64,000 nt of DNA from Pseudomonas sp. FEN (GCF_904067045.1 NZ_CAJFDC010000012.1:62001-126000), one strand, 5' to 3'. Positions 17,909-26,553 are shown, numbered from the stretch's first letter. Made by a program: numbers and translations. The notes: generated by a model not told the origin, from the sequence alone.

Positions 17909-20311
17909 TCAACTCCCGAAACGAATGAAACCGCCCTCATGGGCATGCTCGCTGCCCTGCATGCCCTTCTGGCTGGAAGGGGCAACACGCAGCACCGATG
18001 CGGAAGCGGTACCGCCCTGCAAGGTGAAAAAGCCCATCAGTTCCTGCAACTGCTCGGCCTGACTGCTCATTTCCTCGGCGGTAGCCGCCAACTCCTCGGA
18101 AGCCGAGGCGTTCTGCTGGGTAATCTGGCTCATCTGCGACATGGCGCCATTGATCTGTTCGGAGCCAATCGACTGTTCCTCGGAAGCGGCGGCAATTTCC
18201 TGGACCAGGTCGGAGGTCTTGGTGATCGAGGGCACGATTTCATCCAGCAGGCTGCCGGCACGCTCGGCCAGGGCGACACTGTTCTTCGCCACTTGACCGA
18301 TCTCCTGGGCCGCGATCTGGCTCCGTTCCGCCAGCTTGCGCACTTCCGCCGCGACCACGGCAAAGCCCTTGCCATGCTCGCCGGCACGGGCCGCTTCAAT
18401 CGCCGCGTTGAGCGCCAGCAGGTTGGTCTGATAGGCAATCGAGTCAACGATACCGATCTTCTCGGCAATGGTTTTCATCGCCGAAACCGTGTCTTTCACC
18501 GCCTGCCCACCTTCGCTGGCTTCCTGGGTGGCCTTGCCCGCCATGCCGTCGGTGACTTTGGCGTTCTCGGTGTTCTGGGCGATCGACGCCGACATCTGCT
18601 CCAGCGACGCCGAGGTTTCCTCGACCGACGCGGCCTGCATCGAGGCCGACTGGCTGATGCTCTGCGCGGTGGCGGAAATCTCTTCCGAAGCGCTGGACAG
18701 CGAATCGGCGGAACTGCGTACTTCACCGATGATTTGCGAGAGCTTGCTGACCGTCTCGTTGACCGAGTTTTTCAAGTCTTGCAGGCTGCCCTGGTAGTGC
18801 CCCTTGACGCTGCGGGTCAAGTCGCCGCTGGACAGCGCCGCCATGACTTCCATCGCCTCGCTCAGCGGGGCGACGATCGAGTCCAGGGTGCTATTGATCC
18901 CCTCGACAATGCGGCGGAAGTCGCCCTGGTGCCGGGTGCTGTCGGCGCGGGTATCGAGTTTGCCGACCACGGCATCCTCGCTCAGCCGGCGGGTGTCTTC
19001 GATCAGGGCCTGGATATTGCGGCGCAACTGCTCGATGTTGTCGTTGATAAAGGCTTTCTTGCCGGGGAAGCGGGCCAGGGGCGCCGACAGGTCACCTTCG
19101 CCGAACGCACGGATACAGGCCATGGCTTGTTTCTTCACGCTGATGTGGCCATTGACCATGTCATTGATGCCCTGGGCGATCTGACGGTACGAGCCCTGGA
19201 ATTTCTGTGCATCGATCTGCACATCGATGTCGCCTTTCTCATGCTCCTCCGACATCCGACGCATCTCTGCGATCAAGGCCATGATCGTGCTGCGCAGATG
19301 TTCGATGGTGACATTGATAAAGGCTTTCTTACCGGGGAAAGCCTGGAGCGGAGCGTCCAGGTCGCCCTCGCTGATCGATTTGATGCAGGCCATGGCTTGT
19401 TTCTTCACGCTGATATGGCCGTTGACCATATTGTTGATCCCTTGCGCCATCAGCCCGTAGCTTCCGGCGAAACGGCCGGCCTCGATCTGCACCTCGATAT
19501 CGCCTTTATCATGCTCGACGGACATGTGGTTCATTTCCGTGACCAGTTGGTTCAGGGTACCGCTCAGTTGTTGCATGGAACCCAGCAGACCCGACCGTAC
19601 AACACCATTACCACTGGTCACGGTTTCCAGTTGACCGGCAACCAGGTGCTCGGTCAGGACCCGGACTTCATCTGGCTCGCCGCCCAGGGTACGCAACAGA
19701 CCACGCGCCAGGAAAAAGCCCAACAGGATGGTGACCAGTAAAGTCACACCCCCCACCAGGATCACGGTGTACAACGCTGCCTGCTCAGTCCCGGTCGCGG
19801 CTTGGGCCGCCTTGCCACCCAGTTCCAGGTTGTACTGACGCATATCGCCCAAGGCCACCGCAACCTTATCCCGCGCCGCTTCGCTGTCGAACAACAGGCC
19901 GCGCGCCGCCGCCTGATCGCCGCTTTTGAGCAGGCTGTCGAAACGTTCCAGGCTACGGTTGTAGTCATCGATGCGAGCGCGCAGGCTATTGAGCAACGCC
20001 GCGTCGTGATCATCAGAGATCAACTCTTTCTGATAGCGATCCAGCGCCTGTGCCACCGCCGCCTGGGCCTTGCCGGTCAGCGCCGGGCGGTTGTCGAGCG
20101 ACGCGGAAAGGCTTTGCCACTGCAGATTGCGGCTGTCGGCCAGGGTCTCGGCCACCTGGTCGAGCAAGACAATGCTGGGAACCGTATTGACCTGGGCGTA
20201 GCCGGCCATGGTTCGGACCCCGCCCATCAGGTGGAGACTGACAGTGCCCAGGATCAGGATGCCCAACAGGGCGGACGCGACCAACAGCGAGATATTCTTT
20301 TTGACGGTCAT
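17909..20311 (-). CDS. Methyl-accepting chemotaxis protein with tandem HAMP repeats
   Basis: This 800-residue chemoreceptor is encoded inside the che operon. TM1 (about 8-28) is followed by a four-helix-bundle-like periplasmic domain (31-180), TM2 (182-205), a HAMP region, and then two near-identical 90-residue HAMP modules (258-347 and 348-437). A further HAMP pair (about 440-530) and the signalling hairpin ([20 protein letters not shown] at 624-643) complete the chain. The C-terminus ends GGFIRFGS, without a WxxF CheR tether. Stacked HAMPs recall P. aeruginosa Aer2/McpB, but there is no PAS-heme domain. The ligand is unknown. Confidence 0.93.
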   Translation of the reverse strand: MTVKKNISLLVASALLGILILGTVSLHLMGGVRTMAGYAQVNTVPSIVLLDQVAETLADSRNLQWQSLSASLDNRPALTGKAQAAVAQALDRYQKELISDDHDAALLNSLRARIDDYNRSLERFDSLLKSGDQAAARGLLFDSEAARDKVAVALGDMRQYNLELGGKAAQAATGTEQAALYTVILVGGVTLLVTILLGFFLARGLLRTLGGEPDEVRVLTEHLVAGQLETVTSGNGVVRSGLLGSMQQLSGTLNQLVTEMNHMSVEHDKGDIEVQIEAGRFAGSYGLMAQGINNMVNGHISVKKQAMACIKSISEGDLDAPLQAFPGKKAFINVTIEHLRSTIMALIAEMRRMSEEHEKGDIDVQIDAQKFQGSYRQIAQGINDMVNGHISVKKQAMACIRAFGEGDLSAPLARFPGKKAFINDNIEQLRRNIQALIEDTRRLSEDAVVGKLDTRADSTRHQGDFRRIVEGINSTLDSIVAPLSEAMEVMAALSSGDLTRSVKGHYQGSLQDLKNSVNETVSKLSQIIGEVRSSADSLSSASEEISATAQSISQSASMQAASVEETSASLEQMSASIAQNTENAKVTDGMAGKATQEASEGGQAVKDTVSAMKTIAEKIGIVDSIAYQTNLLALNAAIEAARAGEHGKGFAVVAAEVRKLAERSQIAAQEIGQVAKNSVALAERAGSLLDEIVPSITKTSDLVQEIAAASEEQSIGSEQINGAMSQMSQITQQNASASEELAATAEEMSSQAEQLQELMGFFTLQGGTASASVLRVAPSSQKGMQGSEHAHEGGFIRFGS
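19001..19540 (-). repeat. Exact-period 270-bp tandem duplication inside the MCP gene
   Basis: Codons 258-347 (19271-19540) and 348-437 (19001-19270) are tandem copies. Both contain [24 protein letters not shown], then [18 protein letters not shown] and FPGKKAFIN at identical offsets. The DNA is also conserved: the 27-base run ending in TTCACGCTGAT recurs 270 bases apart near 19120 and 19390. Each unit corresponds to a HAMP module, so the duplication lengthens the HAMP stack without shifting register. Confidence 0.9.
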
Positions 20312-20334
20312 GATGCTGCACTCCAGGGTGAAAA

Positions 20335-22476
20335 CTATTGAGTCAGTTCAGGGCTGAGAGTCGCGCCGTGCTTCTGCTGGCTGGCGACTTGCCCGAGTAG
20401 TTTGGGAATATCCAGGATCAGCGCCACCGCGCCGCTCCCCAAAATGGTGAAACCACCCAATCCATGGGCCGTGCCGAACAACTTGCCCAGTGGTTTGATC
20501 ACCGTCTGGAACTCGCCCAGCAACTGATCGACCACAAGCCCCACCCGGACGCCGGCGTAATGCACCACCACGATGTTTTCACGGCCATGGTTCGGCTCGT
20601 CGATGGCGAACATTTCCCGTAGCCGCAGGACCGGCAGTACCGAGCCCCTGAGGTCCAGATAGTCTTGATCGTTGCGATCATCGGCGCTCAGCTCGATGCA
20701 CTCCTCGACCATATCCAGGGGCACCACATAAGAGGCTTTGCCGACCCCGATGAGAAAGCCATCGATGATCGCCAGGGTCAGTGGCAGACGGATGCGTACC
20801 GTGGTGCCGACGCCCTCCTCGCTTTCCAGGTTGACGCTGCCGCGCAGCGCAATGATGTTGCGCTTCACCACGTCCATGCCGACGCCCCGGCCGGACAAGC
20901 TGCTGACCTGTTCGGCGGTGGAGAAACCCGGTTCGAAGATCAGGTTGAGAATGTCCTTGTCCGCCAGCACCTGCCCCTCGGCCAGCAAACCCCGCTCCCG
21001 GGCCTTGGCCAGAATCCGCTGCTTGTTCAGGCCCCCCCCGTCGTCGGAGACTTCGATGACAATGCTGCTGGCTTCGTGATAAGCGTTGAGGCGAACGGTG
21101 CCCTGCGCGGGTTTACCCCGCTCGCGGCGCAATTGCAGGGCTTCAATGCCGTGATCCATGGCGTTGCGCACCAGGTGGGTCAAGGGATCGCCAATGCGCT
21201 CGACCACGGTCTTGTCCAATTCGGTTTCCGCGCCGTTGACCTGCAGGACGATGTCCTTGCCCAGCTCCTTGGAGACATCGCGAACCACTCGTTGGAAACG
21301 GTTGAAGGTCGCGCCGATCTGCACCATGCGCAGGGTCAGGGCGCTGTCGCGCACCTCCTCGACCAGGCGCGACAGTGAACTGGCGGCCTCGATCATCTCG
21401 CCGATACCGCTGCGCACCGCCACCAGGTTGGCGCCGGCACCGGCGATGATCAGCTCGCCCACCAGGTTGATCAGTTGATCCAGCTTGCCGGCATCGACGC
21501 GAATCAGGTTGCCCTCGACCGCGCGTGCATCCCTGGGGGCCTTGGCTCTGGACAGCCCGTCACCTTGAGGGCTCGACTGATCCAGCACGCTCTCGGGGGC
21601 CGGCTCCGGCGCTTGAGTTGCCAACCGCCAGTCCTCGCGGGTCAGCGAACCACAGGCGATGAACGCCTCCAGCAACACCTCCGGGTCACCACCCAGGCGC
21701 CCGATCAGCGCCTGGAAGTCCGCGGCTTGACGCTCTGGCGGCAGCACGCAGATCTGGCTGTCTTCGCGAACGAAGTCGAAAGCGCTCTCGATGGTCGCCT
21801 GATCGGCCTCACTGAGAAAACCCAACTCGAAACCCAGGTAGCAGCTTTCGGGGTCCATTGCCGCGACTTCGGGCAGGCCGTCGGTCATGCAGACCACCCC
21901 GGTGATCTGCCCGAAACTCTTGAGGTAGCGCAGAAAAGACAAGGGATCCATGCCATTGCGCAGCACATCGGCACCGAAACGCAGCGACAGGTGCCAATGG
22001 CGCAAGCCAGCCGCCGAGTCGGACGCAGGCGGGGCCACGAGTGTCCCGGGCTCCGGCGCCAGGGACGCCTCCAGATAATGATTGAGCCGTGCCACCAGCG
22101 CGCTGCCCTGCCGTTCGTGATCGGCGGTGAGACCTTGCAGGTCGCCATGGCGGGCCAGCAGCTCGATCAGTTCGCCCAGGTGGTCGCGAACCTGCAGGAA
22201 CAAGGCACTGAGTGCCTCATCCACCCGCAGCTCATTACCGCGGACCCGATCCAGCACGCTTTCCGCCACATGGGTGAAGGCGACGATGGGGGTCAGGCCG
22301 AACAGGCCGGCGGACCCTTTGATGGTGTGGGCCACGCGAAACAACGCGTTGATGGTGTCGACGTCGTCGGGGACCTGCTCGATCTGCAGCAGCGCATCCT
22401 CCATCAACAACAACAGCTCCTGGCTTTCGGCGATAAAGGTCTGCAGCACATCGTCCAGGTTCATCGGCGGGGTCAT
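20335..22476 (-). CDS. cheA: Chemotaxis histidine kinase CheA
   Basis: CheA is the array kinase that phosphorylates CheY and CheB. From ATG 22476 it has 713 residues: an Hpt/P1 domain (phospho-acceptor His50 in [12 protein letters not shown]), a long variable region (about 130-320), P3 dimerisation ([17 protein letters not shown]), P4 ATPase ([27 protein letters not shown]) and a C-terminal CheW-like P5. Start 22476 leaves four bases after the STAS gene and has AGAGAGG upstream; the frame also opens at 22506. The region between P1 and P3 does not obviously contain a CheY-binding P2 domain of the E. coli type. Confidence 0.95.
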   Translation of the reverse strand: MTPPMNLDDVLQTFIAESQELLLLMEDALLQIEQVPDDVDTINALFRVAHTIKGSAGLFGLTPIVAFTHVAESVLDRVRGNELRVDEALSALFLQVRDHLGELIELLARHGDLQGLTADHERQGSALVARLNHYLEASLAPEPGTLVAPPASDSAAGLRHWHLSLRFGADVLRNGMDPLSFLRYLKSFGQITGVVCMTDGLPEVAAMDPESCYLGFELGFLSEADQATIESAFDFVREDSQICVLPPERQAADFQALIGRLGGDPEVLLEAFIACGSLTREDWRLATQAPEPAPESVLDQSSPQGDGLSRAKAPRDARAVEGNLIRVDAGKLDQLINLVGELIIAGAGANLVAVRSGIGEMIEAASSLSRLVEEVRDSALTLRMVQIGATFNRFQRVVRDVSKELGKDIVLQVNGAETELDKTVVERIGDPLTHLVRNAMDHGIEALQLRRERGKPAQGTVRLNAYHEASSIVIEVSDDGGGLNKQRILAKARERGLLAEGQVLADKDILNLIFEPGFSTAEQVSSLSGRGVGMDVVKRNIIALRGSVNLESEEGVGTTVRIRLPLTLAIIDGFLIGVGKASYVVPLDMVEECIELSADDRNDQDYLDLRGSVLPVLRLREMFAIDEPNHGRENIVVVHYAGVRVGLVVDQLLGEFQTVIKPLGKLFGTAHGLGGFTILGSGAVALILDIPKLLGQVASQQKHGATLSPELTQ

Positions 22477-22480
22477 GGCG

Positions 22481-22798
22481 TCAGCCTCTCTGCGCATGAG
22501 CAACAAGCGGCTCGGCGAAATAGTGGTGCAAGCCGCTCAAATCAAAAGCCTGGAGTACCGCGGCACTGTGATTGCTCAGGATCAGGGTACGGCCCTGGCG
22601 GATCGACTCCTGCTTGGCCAGTACCAGTAATTGCAGGCCGGCGGTATCCAGTTCGTCGACACTGCCCAGGTCCATCTCCACCTCTTGCGCCAGGGGAAAC
22701 AGCTCCAGCAGCAGATCCCGACGCTCGGTGGCGGTGTAGATGGTCAGCGGTCCCTCAAGGACCAGGATCCGACGCAGGCAGGGCATGGTGTGTGACAT
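22481..22798 (-). CDS. STAS-domain protein (anti-sigma factor antagonist-like)
   Basis: This 105-residue single STAS domain shows LEGPLTIYTATERR, EMDLGSVDELDTAGLQLLV and an ILSNHS region, the SpoIIAA/MlaB-like fold. In SpoIIAA proteins the phosphorylated residue is Ser in DSSG; here the position is Thr in DTAG, so phosphorylation is possible but not assured. It lies between cheY and cheA in the operon, four bases before cheA. STAS proteins occur in some chemosensory operons as small-molecule or partner-switch adaptors; no anti-sigma kinase is visible in the window. Confidence 0.88.
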   Translation of the reverse strand: MSHTMPCLRRILVLEGPLTIYTATERRDLLLELFPLAQEVEMDLGSVDELDTAGLQLLVLAKQESIRQGRTLILSNHSAAVLQAFDLSGLHHYFAEPLVAHAQRG

Positions 22799-22829
22799 GA
22801 CAATCTCCTTTCCAGGGTTCCCTGGACGG

Positions 22830-23198
22830 TTACGGCATGATCAATTTGGACACGGCGCTGAGCATCTGCGCGGGCTGGAAGGGCTTGACCATCCAGGCTT
22901 TCGCGCCAATGGCCTGGCCCTGTTGTTTCATCGACTCCGACGCTTCGGTGGTGAGCATGATGACCGGCGTGAACTTGTAGGCCGGCATCTGCTTGGCGGC
23001 CTTGACGAAGCTGAGGCCGTCCATGTTCGGCATATTCACGTCGCTGACGATCAGGTGGATCTTGCGACCGTCAAGCTTGCTCAGGGCATCTCTGCCGTCA
23101 CAGCCTTCGATCACGTCGTAACCGGCGCCCTTGAGGGTGATGCTGACCACCTGGCGAATGGAGGCGGAGTCATCGACGATCAGGATGGTTTTGTTCAT
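22830..23198 (-). CDS. cheY: CheY-like single-domain response regulator
   Basis: This 122-residue receiver-only protein has the acidic pair Asp9-Asp10 (LIVDDSAS), phospho-acceptor Asp53 (IVSDVNMPNMDG), a conserved Thr in MLTTEAS and Lys in MVKPFQ. It is the likely phosphoryl acceptor of the CheA encoded two genes downstream. Whether its target is the flagellar switch, an HD-GYP enzyme or another effector cannot be told from sequence. It lies 12 bases after the receptor-like gene and 31 before the STAS gene. Confidence 0.95.
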   Translation of the reverse strand: MNKTILIVDDSASIRQVVSITLKGAGYDVIEGCDGRDALSKLDGRKIHLIVSDVNMPNMDGLSFVKAAKQMPAYKFTPVIMLTTEASESMKQQGQAIGAKAWMVKPFQPAQMLSAVSKLIMP

Positions 23199-23210
23199 GG
23201 GGGATGCTCC

Positions 23211-24392
23211 CTAGAAAAAGGTGATGTCGGATGAAGCACTGCCAGCCAGGGACTTGCCGTGATGAATCGCGTGCTGCTCTGGCATGGTGTAGGTGCTGGC
23301 CAGTTGCTCGAGCCAGTCATGGGCGCCGATCAGCGGCGGCATGACGCCGGCCTGGCTGAGCTGTTGACGTTCGTTCATGTGTGCATGCAGCTTGCCGAGG
23401 TCCTTGTTGACCAGGCTGAGCATCTGGCTGACCCGGTCCTGGAACTGCAGGGCCACCAGTACGTCGGCGATTTCGCTGGCGACGTTTTCGCTCTGCTGCT
23501 GCAAGCTGCTGCTGGTGTCGACAATGGCCTGGGCGTTGTGCCGAAAATGCTCGATCACCTGGGACACCAGTTGTTCGGAATGGCTCAGGGTCTGCGCGTC
23601 CTGCTGCGCCTGATGCCGGGACAGCTCGACTGTCCGGGAGATCGCCGCATTGACCGTGTTCACCGTCTCGCTGATTTTCAGGCCGGTGTCGCCGGACAGA
23701 CTGGACAGCTTGCGCACTTCATCCGCCACCACCGCGAAACCGCGACCGGCGTCACCGGCGCGAGCCGCCTCGATGGCCGCGTTCAGCGCCAGCAGATTGG
23801 TCTGGCTGGCGATGTCACCGACGAATTTGGCCATTTCCTGCAGTTGGGAGGTGAAGTCGGACAGCATCAGGACCTCCTTGAGCTCCGACTCCTTGCGTAA
23901 CAGGGCACTGCGTAGCGCAACCATGATCGCGTCGAGGTCACGTTGACCGACTTCGAGGATCTCCACCAACCGGGCCCCGGAAGTCTGCCCGGCGCCCCTG
24001 GAGGCGGAGGCACTGATATCGCCCGACAAGGTGGCGAAACGATTACTGAGGTTGAGAATCGACTCTTCGCTGAGGCTACGGGCCGCGTCGATCTGGCGGC
24101 ACCAGATCGGCAGAACCTGGCTGCAGACCTCGCCCAAGCCCTCATCCGGAGATACCGCCGCAGGCCGGCGCAATTGCTCGAGTTCCTGTTCCTGGCGGCG
24201 TTGTCCGGCGCTCAGGGCACGCAAGGCAACAGTGCCGATCAACAAGGAGCCCAACAGCACCGCGGCACAACTGCCCATGGCCAGAACGGTCAGGCCCGTG
24301 CCGAGCAGGATCGCCAGGCAACCGAGCGCGCCACTCAAGACTGCTGGCAGCAACGTCAGGTTCACGGGGGAAGCAAGCGTCTGTCCTTTCAC
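23211..24392 (-). CDS. Chemoreceptor-like protein with membrane anchor and no sensor domain
   Basis: This 393-residue protein is the first gene of the chemosensory operon. Two adjacent hydrophobic segments (about 14-33 and 37-58) anchor it with no periplasmic loop long enough to be a sensor. The rest is coiled coil with the receptor hairpin core [20 protein letters not shown] (near 188-207) and [15 protein letters not shown]. The C-terminal half ([11 protein letters not shown]) resembles receptor-like proteins next to HPt/CheA genes. It may join arrays as a cytosol-facing receptor or act as a scaffold. Shared promoter motifs lie 120-180 bases upstream. Confidence 0.88.
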   Translation of the reverse strand: MKGQTLASPVNLTLLPAVLSGALGCLAILLGTGLTVLAMGSCAAVLLGSLLIGTVALRALSAGQRRQEQELEQLRRPAAVSPDEGLGEVCSQVLPIWCRQIDAARSLSEESILNLSNRFATLSGDISASASRGAGQTSGARLVEILEVGQRDLDAIMVALRSALLRKESELKEVLMLSDFTSQLQEMAKFVGDIASQTNLLALNAAIEAARAGDAGRGFAVVADEVRKLSSLSGDTGLKISETVNTVNAAISRTVELSRHQAQQDAQTLSHSEQLVSQVIEHFRHNAQAIVDTSSSLQQQSENVASEIADVLVALQFQDRVSQMLSLVNKDLGKLHAHMNERQQLSQAGVMPPLIGAHDWLEQLASTYTMPEQHAIHHGKSLAGSASSDITFF

Positions 24393-24514
24393 CTTCGTCT
24401 CTCCAGATCAGGGCGGATCAGAAAAACCAGAGGAGCGGTCATGCATCGGCAAAAGCGCTGGGCTGGTATTTCGTCGGTCTGGAGAAAGAATGGCCCAACG
24501 ACATCAACGCAACT

Positions 24515-24572
24515 ATCGGAGCATCCCTATTTGCAACTAGGACTTGCAGGACGGCAACTAGGAAAATCCCTA
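24515..24572 (-). promoter_or_regulatory. Paired TAGGGA motif upstream of the chemosensory operon
   Basis: On the minus strand, TAGGGATTTTCCTA (24559-24572) is followed by AAATAGGGATGCTCCGAT (24515-24532), 44 bases start to start, with CCTA in between (CCTA-N8-TAGGGAT). The same arrangement with identical spacing occurs upstream of the DUF3391 gene at 25933-25990. The element ends about 120 bases before the first gene of the che operon. It overlaps the last 15 codons of the HD-GYP gene. An imperfect dyad such as this suggests a dimeric activator or repressor. The regulator is not identified. Confidence 0.7.
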
Positions 24573-25504
24573 CAAACGCCCTCCGTCCAAAGCGTCTCGA
24601 GATGGTTGAAACCCCAATTTTTCTCCAACTCCAGGCCGACGATCGCGTCCTGCCCGCTGGCCAGGTCCACCAGTTCCTGGGCCACCGGCATGCCGCGCGC
24701 TATCGAGTAGAAAACCTTGACCTTGGGGATCAGCAAGGAGTCGGCGTTCTGTTCCATGACAATGGCCAGGCGCTCGCTGCGAAGGCGCACCAGTGCCCCC
24801 ACCGGATAGATCCCGACGCATTTGACAAAGGCGTAAAGCACCTTCTGATCGAAGTGCCCCTCCCATCCGGCCATCCGGTGAATCGACTCGGCCGCCCCCC
24901 AGTGGCGGCGATAGGGGCGGTCCGAGGTAATGGCGTCATAGACATCGCAGACCGCGGCCATTCGCGCGAACAGGCTGATCTGGCTGCCACGCAGCTTGTG
25001 CGGATAACCACTGCCATCGATTTTCTCGTGGTGATGCAGGCAAACGTCCAGTACCCGCAAACTGAAGTACTGGTGGTCGAGCAACGTTGCCCCGGCCTCC
25101 GGGTGTGAGCAGATCGTCTCGAACTCGACTTCAGTCAGCGCCGATGGTTTGTTGAGGATCGTCTCCGGTATGGTCATCTTGCCGATGTCGTGGAGCAGGC
25201 CGGCGAGCCCGGCATCCTGTACCAGCAGCGGCGGCAGGCCCAACTGGCGGGCCAGGCCGATCATCAATCCACAAACCGCCACCGAATGCATGTAGGTGTA
25301 TTCATCGGCGGTCTTGAGGCGCGCCAGATTGATCAGGGCGTCCGGATGACGCATCAGGGAATCGGAGATCTCCCGCACCATGTCGGCCACGTGATCCACC
25401 TGGATGACCCGGCCCATGCGCAGATCGCCAAACATCTCGATGACCGCGGCCTTGGACCTGGCGCAGACGTTGGCGGCGCGGACCAGTTCGTCGCTCATCG
25501 TCAC
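24527..25504 (-). CDS. HD-GYP phosphodiesterase (catalytic half of a DUF3391-HD-GYP protein)
   Basis: This 325-residue product has an HD-GYP domain: HD at 105-106 (LLHDIGKM), HHEKIDGSGYP with GYP at 166-168, and AAVCDVYDAIT, all intact for c-di-GMP hydrolysis. Start is GTG 25504 (overlapping the preceding stop as GTGA) or ATG 25498. In relatives the DUF3391 segment precedes this domain in one chain. Here it is a separate frame ending at 25501, so the gene is either split or frameshifted. The last residues (CRDFPSCRPASPSCK) are encoded by the che promoter motif and look non-conserved. Confidence 0.88.
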   Translation of the reverse strand: MTMSDELVRAANVCARSKAAVIEMFGDLRMGRVIQVDHVADMVREISDSLMRHPDALINLARLKTADEYTYMHSVAVCGLMIGLARQLGLPPLLVQDAGLAGLLHDIGKMTIPETILNKPSALTEVEFETICSHPEAGATLLDHQYFSLRVLDVCLHHHEKIDGSGYPHKLRGSQISLFARMAAVCDVYDAITSDRPYRRHWGAAESIHRMAGWEGHFDQKVLYAFVKCVGIYPVGALVRLRSERLAIVMEQNADSLLIPKVKVFYSIARGMPVAQELVDLASGQDAIVGLELEKNWGFNHLETLWTEGVCRDFPSCRPASPSCK

Positions 25505-25791
25505 CCGGGCGCGGGAGGGCTTGGCCGGGGGAGGACGGGCGCTATTGGCACGACAGGAGCGACAACCGGCCCTTCGCAGAGAAGCTCATCCTGCACCACA
25601 ACCGGCGTATCGAGCCCCTTGGCGGGATCGATCCAGACATGGGTAATGGATGAGTCCCGAACTTTCGCCAGGGTCTGTTCATCCTCAAGCAGAAAGCTCT
25701 TTTTCCAGAACGGGTGATCGATCCAGGGACCACACAGTTCCTGGATATACATACCGACGCTCAGATCAGCGACGAAGACTTTTTTCAGCAC
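25501..25791 (-). CDS. DUF3391 domain protein (N-terminal half of a DUF3391-HD-GYP protein)
   Basis: This 96-residue product starts at GTG 25791 with AAGGGG upstream. It contains the DUF3391 signature: LKKVFVADLSVGMYIQELCG, DHPFWKKSFLLE and VWIDPAKG. It ends in a Pro/Val-rich linker (PVVPIAPVLPRPSPP). DUF3391 normally forms the N-terminus of HD-GYP proteins. The stop TGA (25501-25503) overlaps the GTG start of the HD-GYP frame, and the linker is open in both frames, so a one-base shift anywhere in it would fuse them. It may be a natural split with coupled translation or a recent frameshift. Confidence 0.8.
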   Translation of the reverse strand: MLKKVFVADLSVGMYIQELCGPWIDHPFWKKSFLLEDEQTLAKVRDSSITHVWIDPAKGLDTPVVVQDELLCEGPVVAPVVPIAPVLPRPSPPAPG

Positions 25792-25932
25792 GATTGAGCC
25801 CCTTTTCAGGTAGCGACAAGCCCTCGCTGAATGTTCCGCTACGCCCCCGTCTATCGAGCCGGCAAGCGATGGAACATGACGGGAAACCTGACTGGCATGA
25901 AAAAATATCACCGCATGCGGGTATGCCTCGCC

Positions 25933-25990
25933 ATCGGAGTATCCCTATTTCAGGGTAGGGATAATGGGGAACCGGGTAGGAAAATCCCTA
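25933..25990 (-). promoter_or_regulatory. Paired TAGGGA motif upstream of the DUF3391/HD-GYP unit
   Basis: On the minus strand, TAGGGATTTTCCTA (25977-25990) precedes AAATAGGGATACTCCGAT (25933-25950) with the same 44-base offset and the same internal CCTA position as upstream of the che operon. Between the motifs the sequences otherwise differ, which argues for selection rather than a recent copy. The element lies about 140 bases before the DUF3391 start. The first three bases of the upstream motif are also the TAG stop of the decayed toxin gene. Confidence 0.7.
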
Positions 25991-26320
25991 AGCCCGCAGG
26001 CTAAGGTCAACGGCTGCCAGCGTGCCGAACAGGGGGTGGGTAACGACCGACATCCCGTGGACGAGGGCCGTGGCTGCAATCAATGCATCCCGCTCAGCAC
26101 GGGGGGCGGGTACATGCAGTCGAGCACAGCGCAGTACCACAGCGGTATCGACCGCCAGAATGCGCCCGGAAAAACCGGGGATCACATGCTGATCCAGCCA
26201 CGTCCGTAGAAGGTCTCCCTGGGCCGTATCCCGTCGCTCCATCTGAAGCACACCACCATCTGCCGTGCCCGATTTCGCCTTGCGCAGCTCGGAAACCACG
26301 TTGGTATCGAGAATAAACAT
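25988..26320 (-). pseudogene. Degenerate VapC/FitB-type PIN-domain toxin
   Basis: The 110-residue frame begins MFILDTNVVSELRKAKSG, the first strand of PIN-domain ribonuclease toxins with catalytic Asp5, and later keeps RTWLDQHV, RILAVDTAV and SERDALIAA-like ERDALIAATALVHGM. About 30 residues that normally follow KAKSG are missing, including the LELE glutamate of the active site. After VVT the usual RNVxDF ending, with another active-site acid, is replaced by HPLFGTLAAVDLSLRA. It is therefore likely inactive. The stop lies inside a promoter motif. Its antitoxin partner precedes it. Confidence 0.75.
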
Positions 26321-26553
26321 CAGGAAAGATCAGCAGGTCGCTGATGGATGACAGCACGCGGCGGATCGAATGCAATATCTTCAACACCGGGCATCGCCAG
26401 AACATCAATGATGCTGGTATTACCGCCAGCCAAGCGCTGGTATTCCTCAACGGAAAGCAGAACATGCGCAGGCTTGCCACGCACGGTGGCCTGGGTGAAA
26501 CAGGCAATACCGGCGCCGGCCTCAGCGGCTTGAAACAGAGCGACGTTGCCCAT
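26320..26553 (-). CDS. Phd/YefM-type antitoxin, N-terminus aberrant
   Basis: This 77-residue frame has the C-terminal half of a Phd/YefM antitoxin: RGKPAHVLLSVEEYQRLAGG, then DVLAMPGVEDIAFDPPR and a RPADLS end, the toxin-binding tail. Residues 1-28 (MGNVALFQAAEAGAGIACFT) do not resemble the usual N-terminal DNA-binding half with its EFNQD/AKK pattern. Small indels have probably scrambled it. The stop overlaps the toxin start, preserving the operon. With a damaged toxin there would be little selection to keep it. It may retain toxin binding but not autorepression. Confidence 0.6.
   Translation of the reverse strand: MGNVALFQAAEAGAGIACFTQATVRGKPAHVLLSVEEYQRLAGGNTSIIDVLAMPGVEDIAFDPPRAVIHQRPADLS

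Noticed and set aside
17939..19741. A 600-codon plus-strand frame opposite the MCP
   Set aside because: Mirrors the MCP coding strand; its composition is only the complement of HAMP and hairpin codons.
24515..24532. Sigma-28-like -10 (CTCCGATA resembles GCCGATAA) in the che promoter motif
   Set aside because: No matching -35 at the required spacing, and the copy at 25933 reads CTCCGATGG, so the similarity is probably chance.
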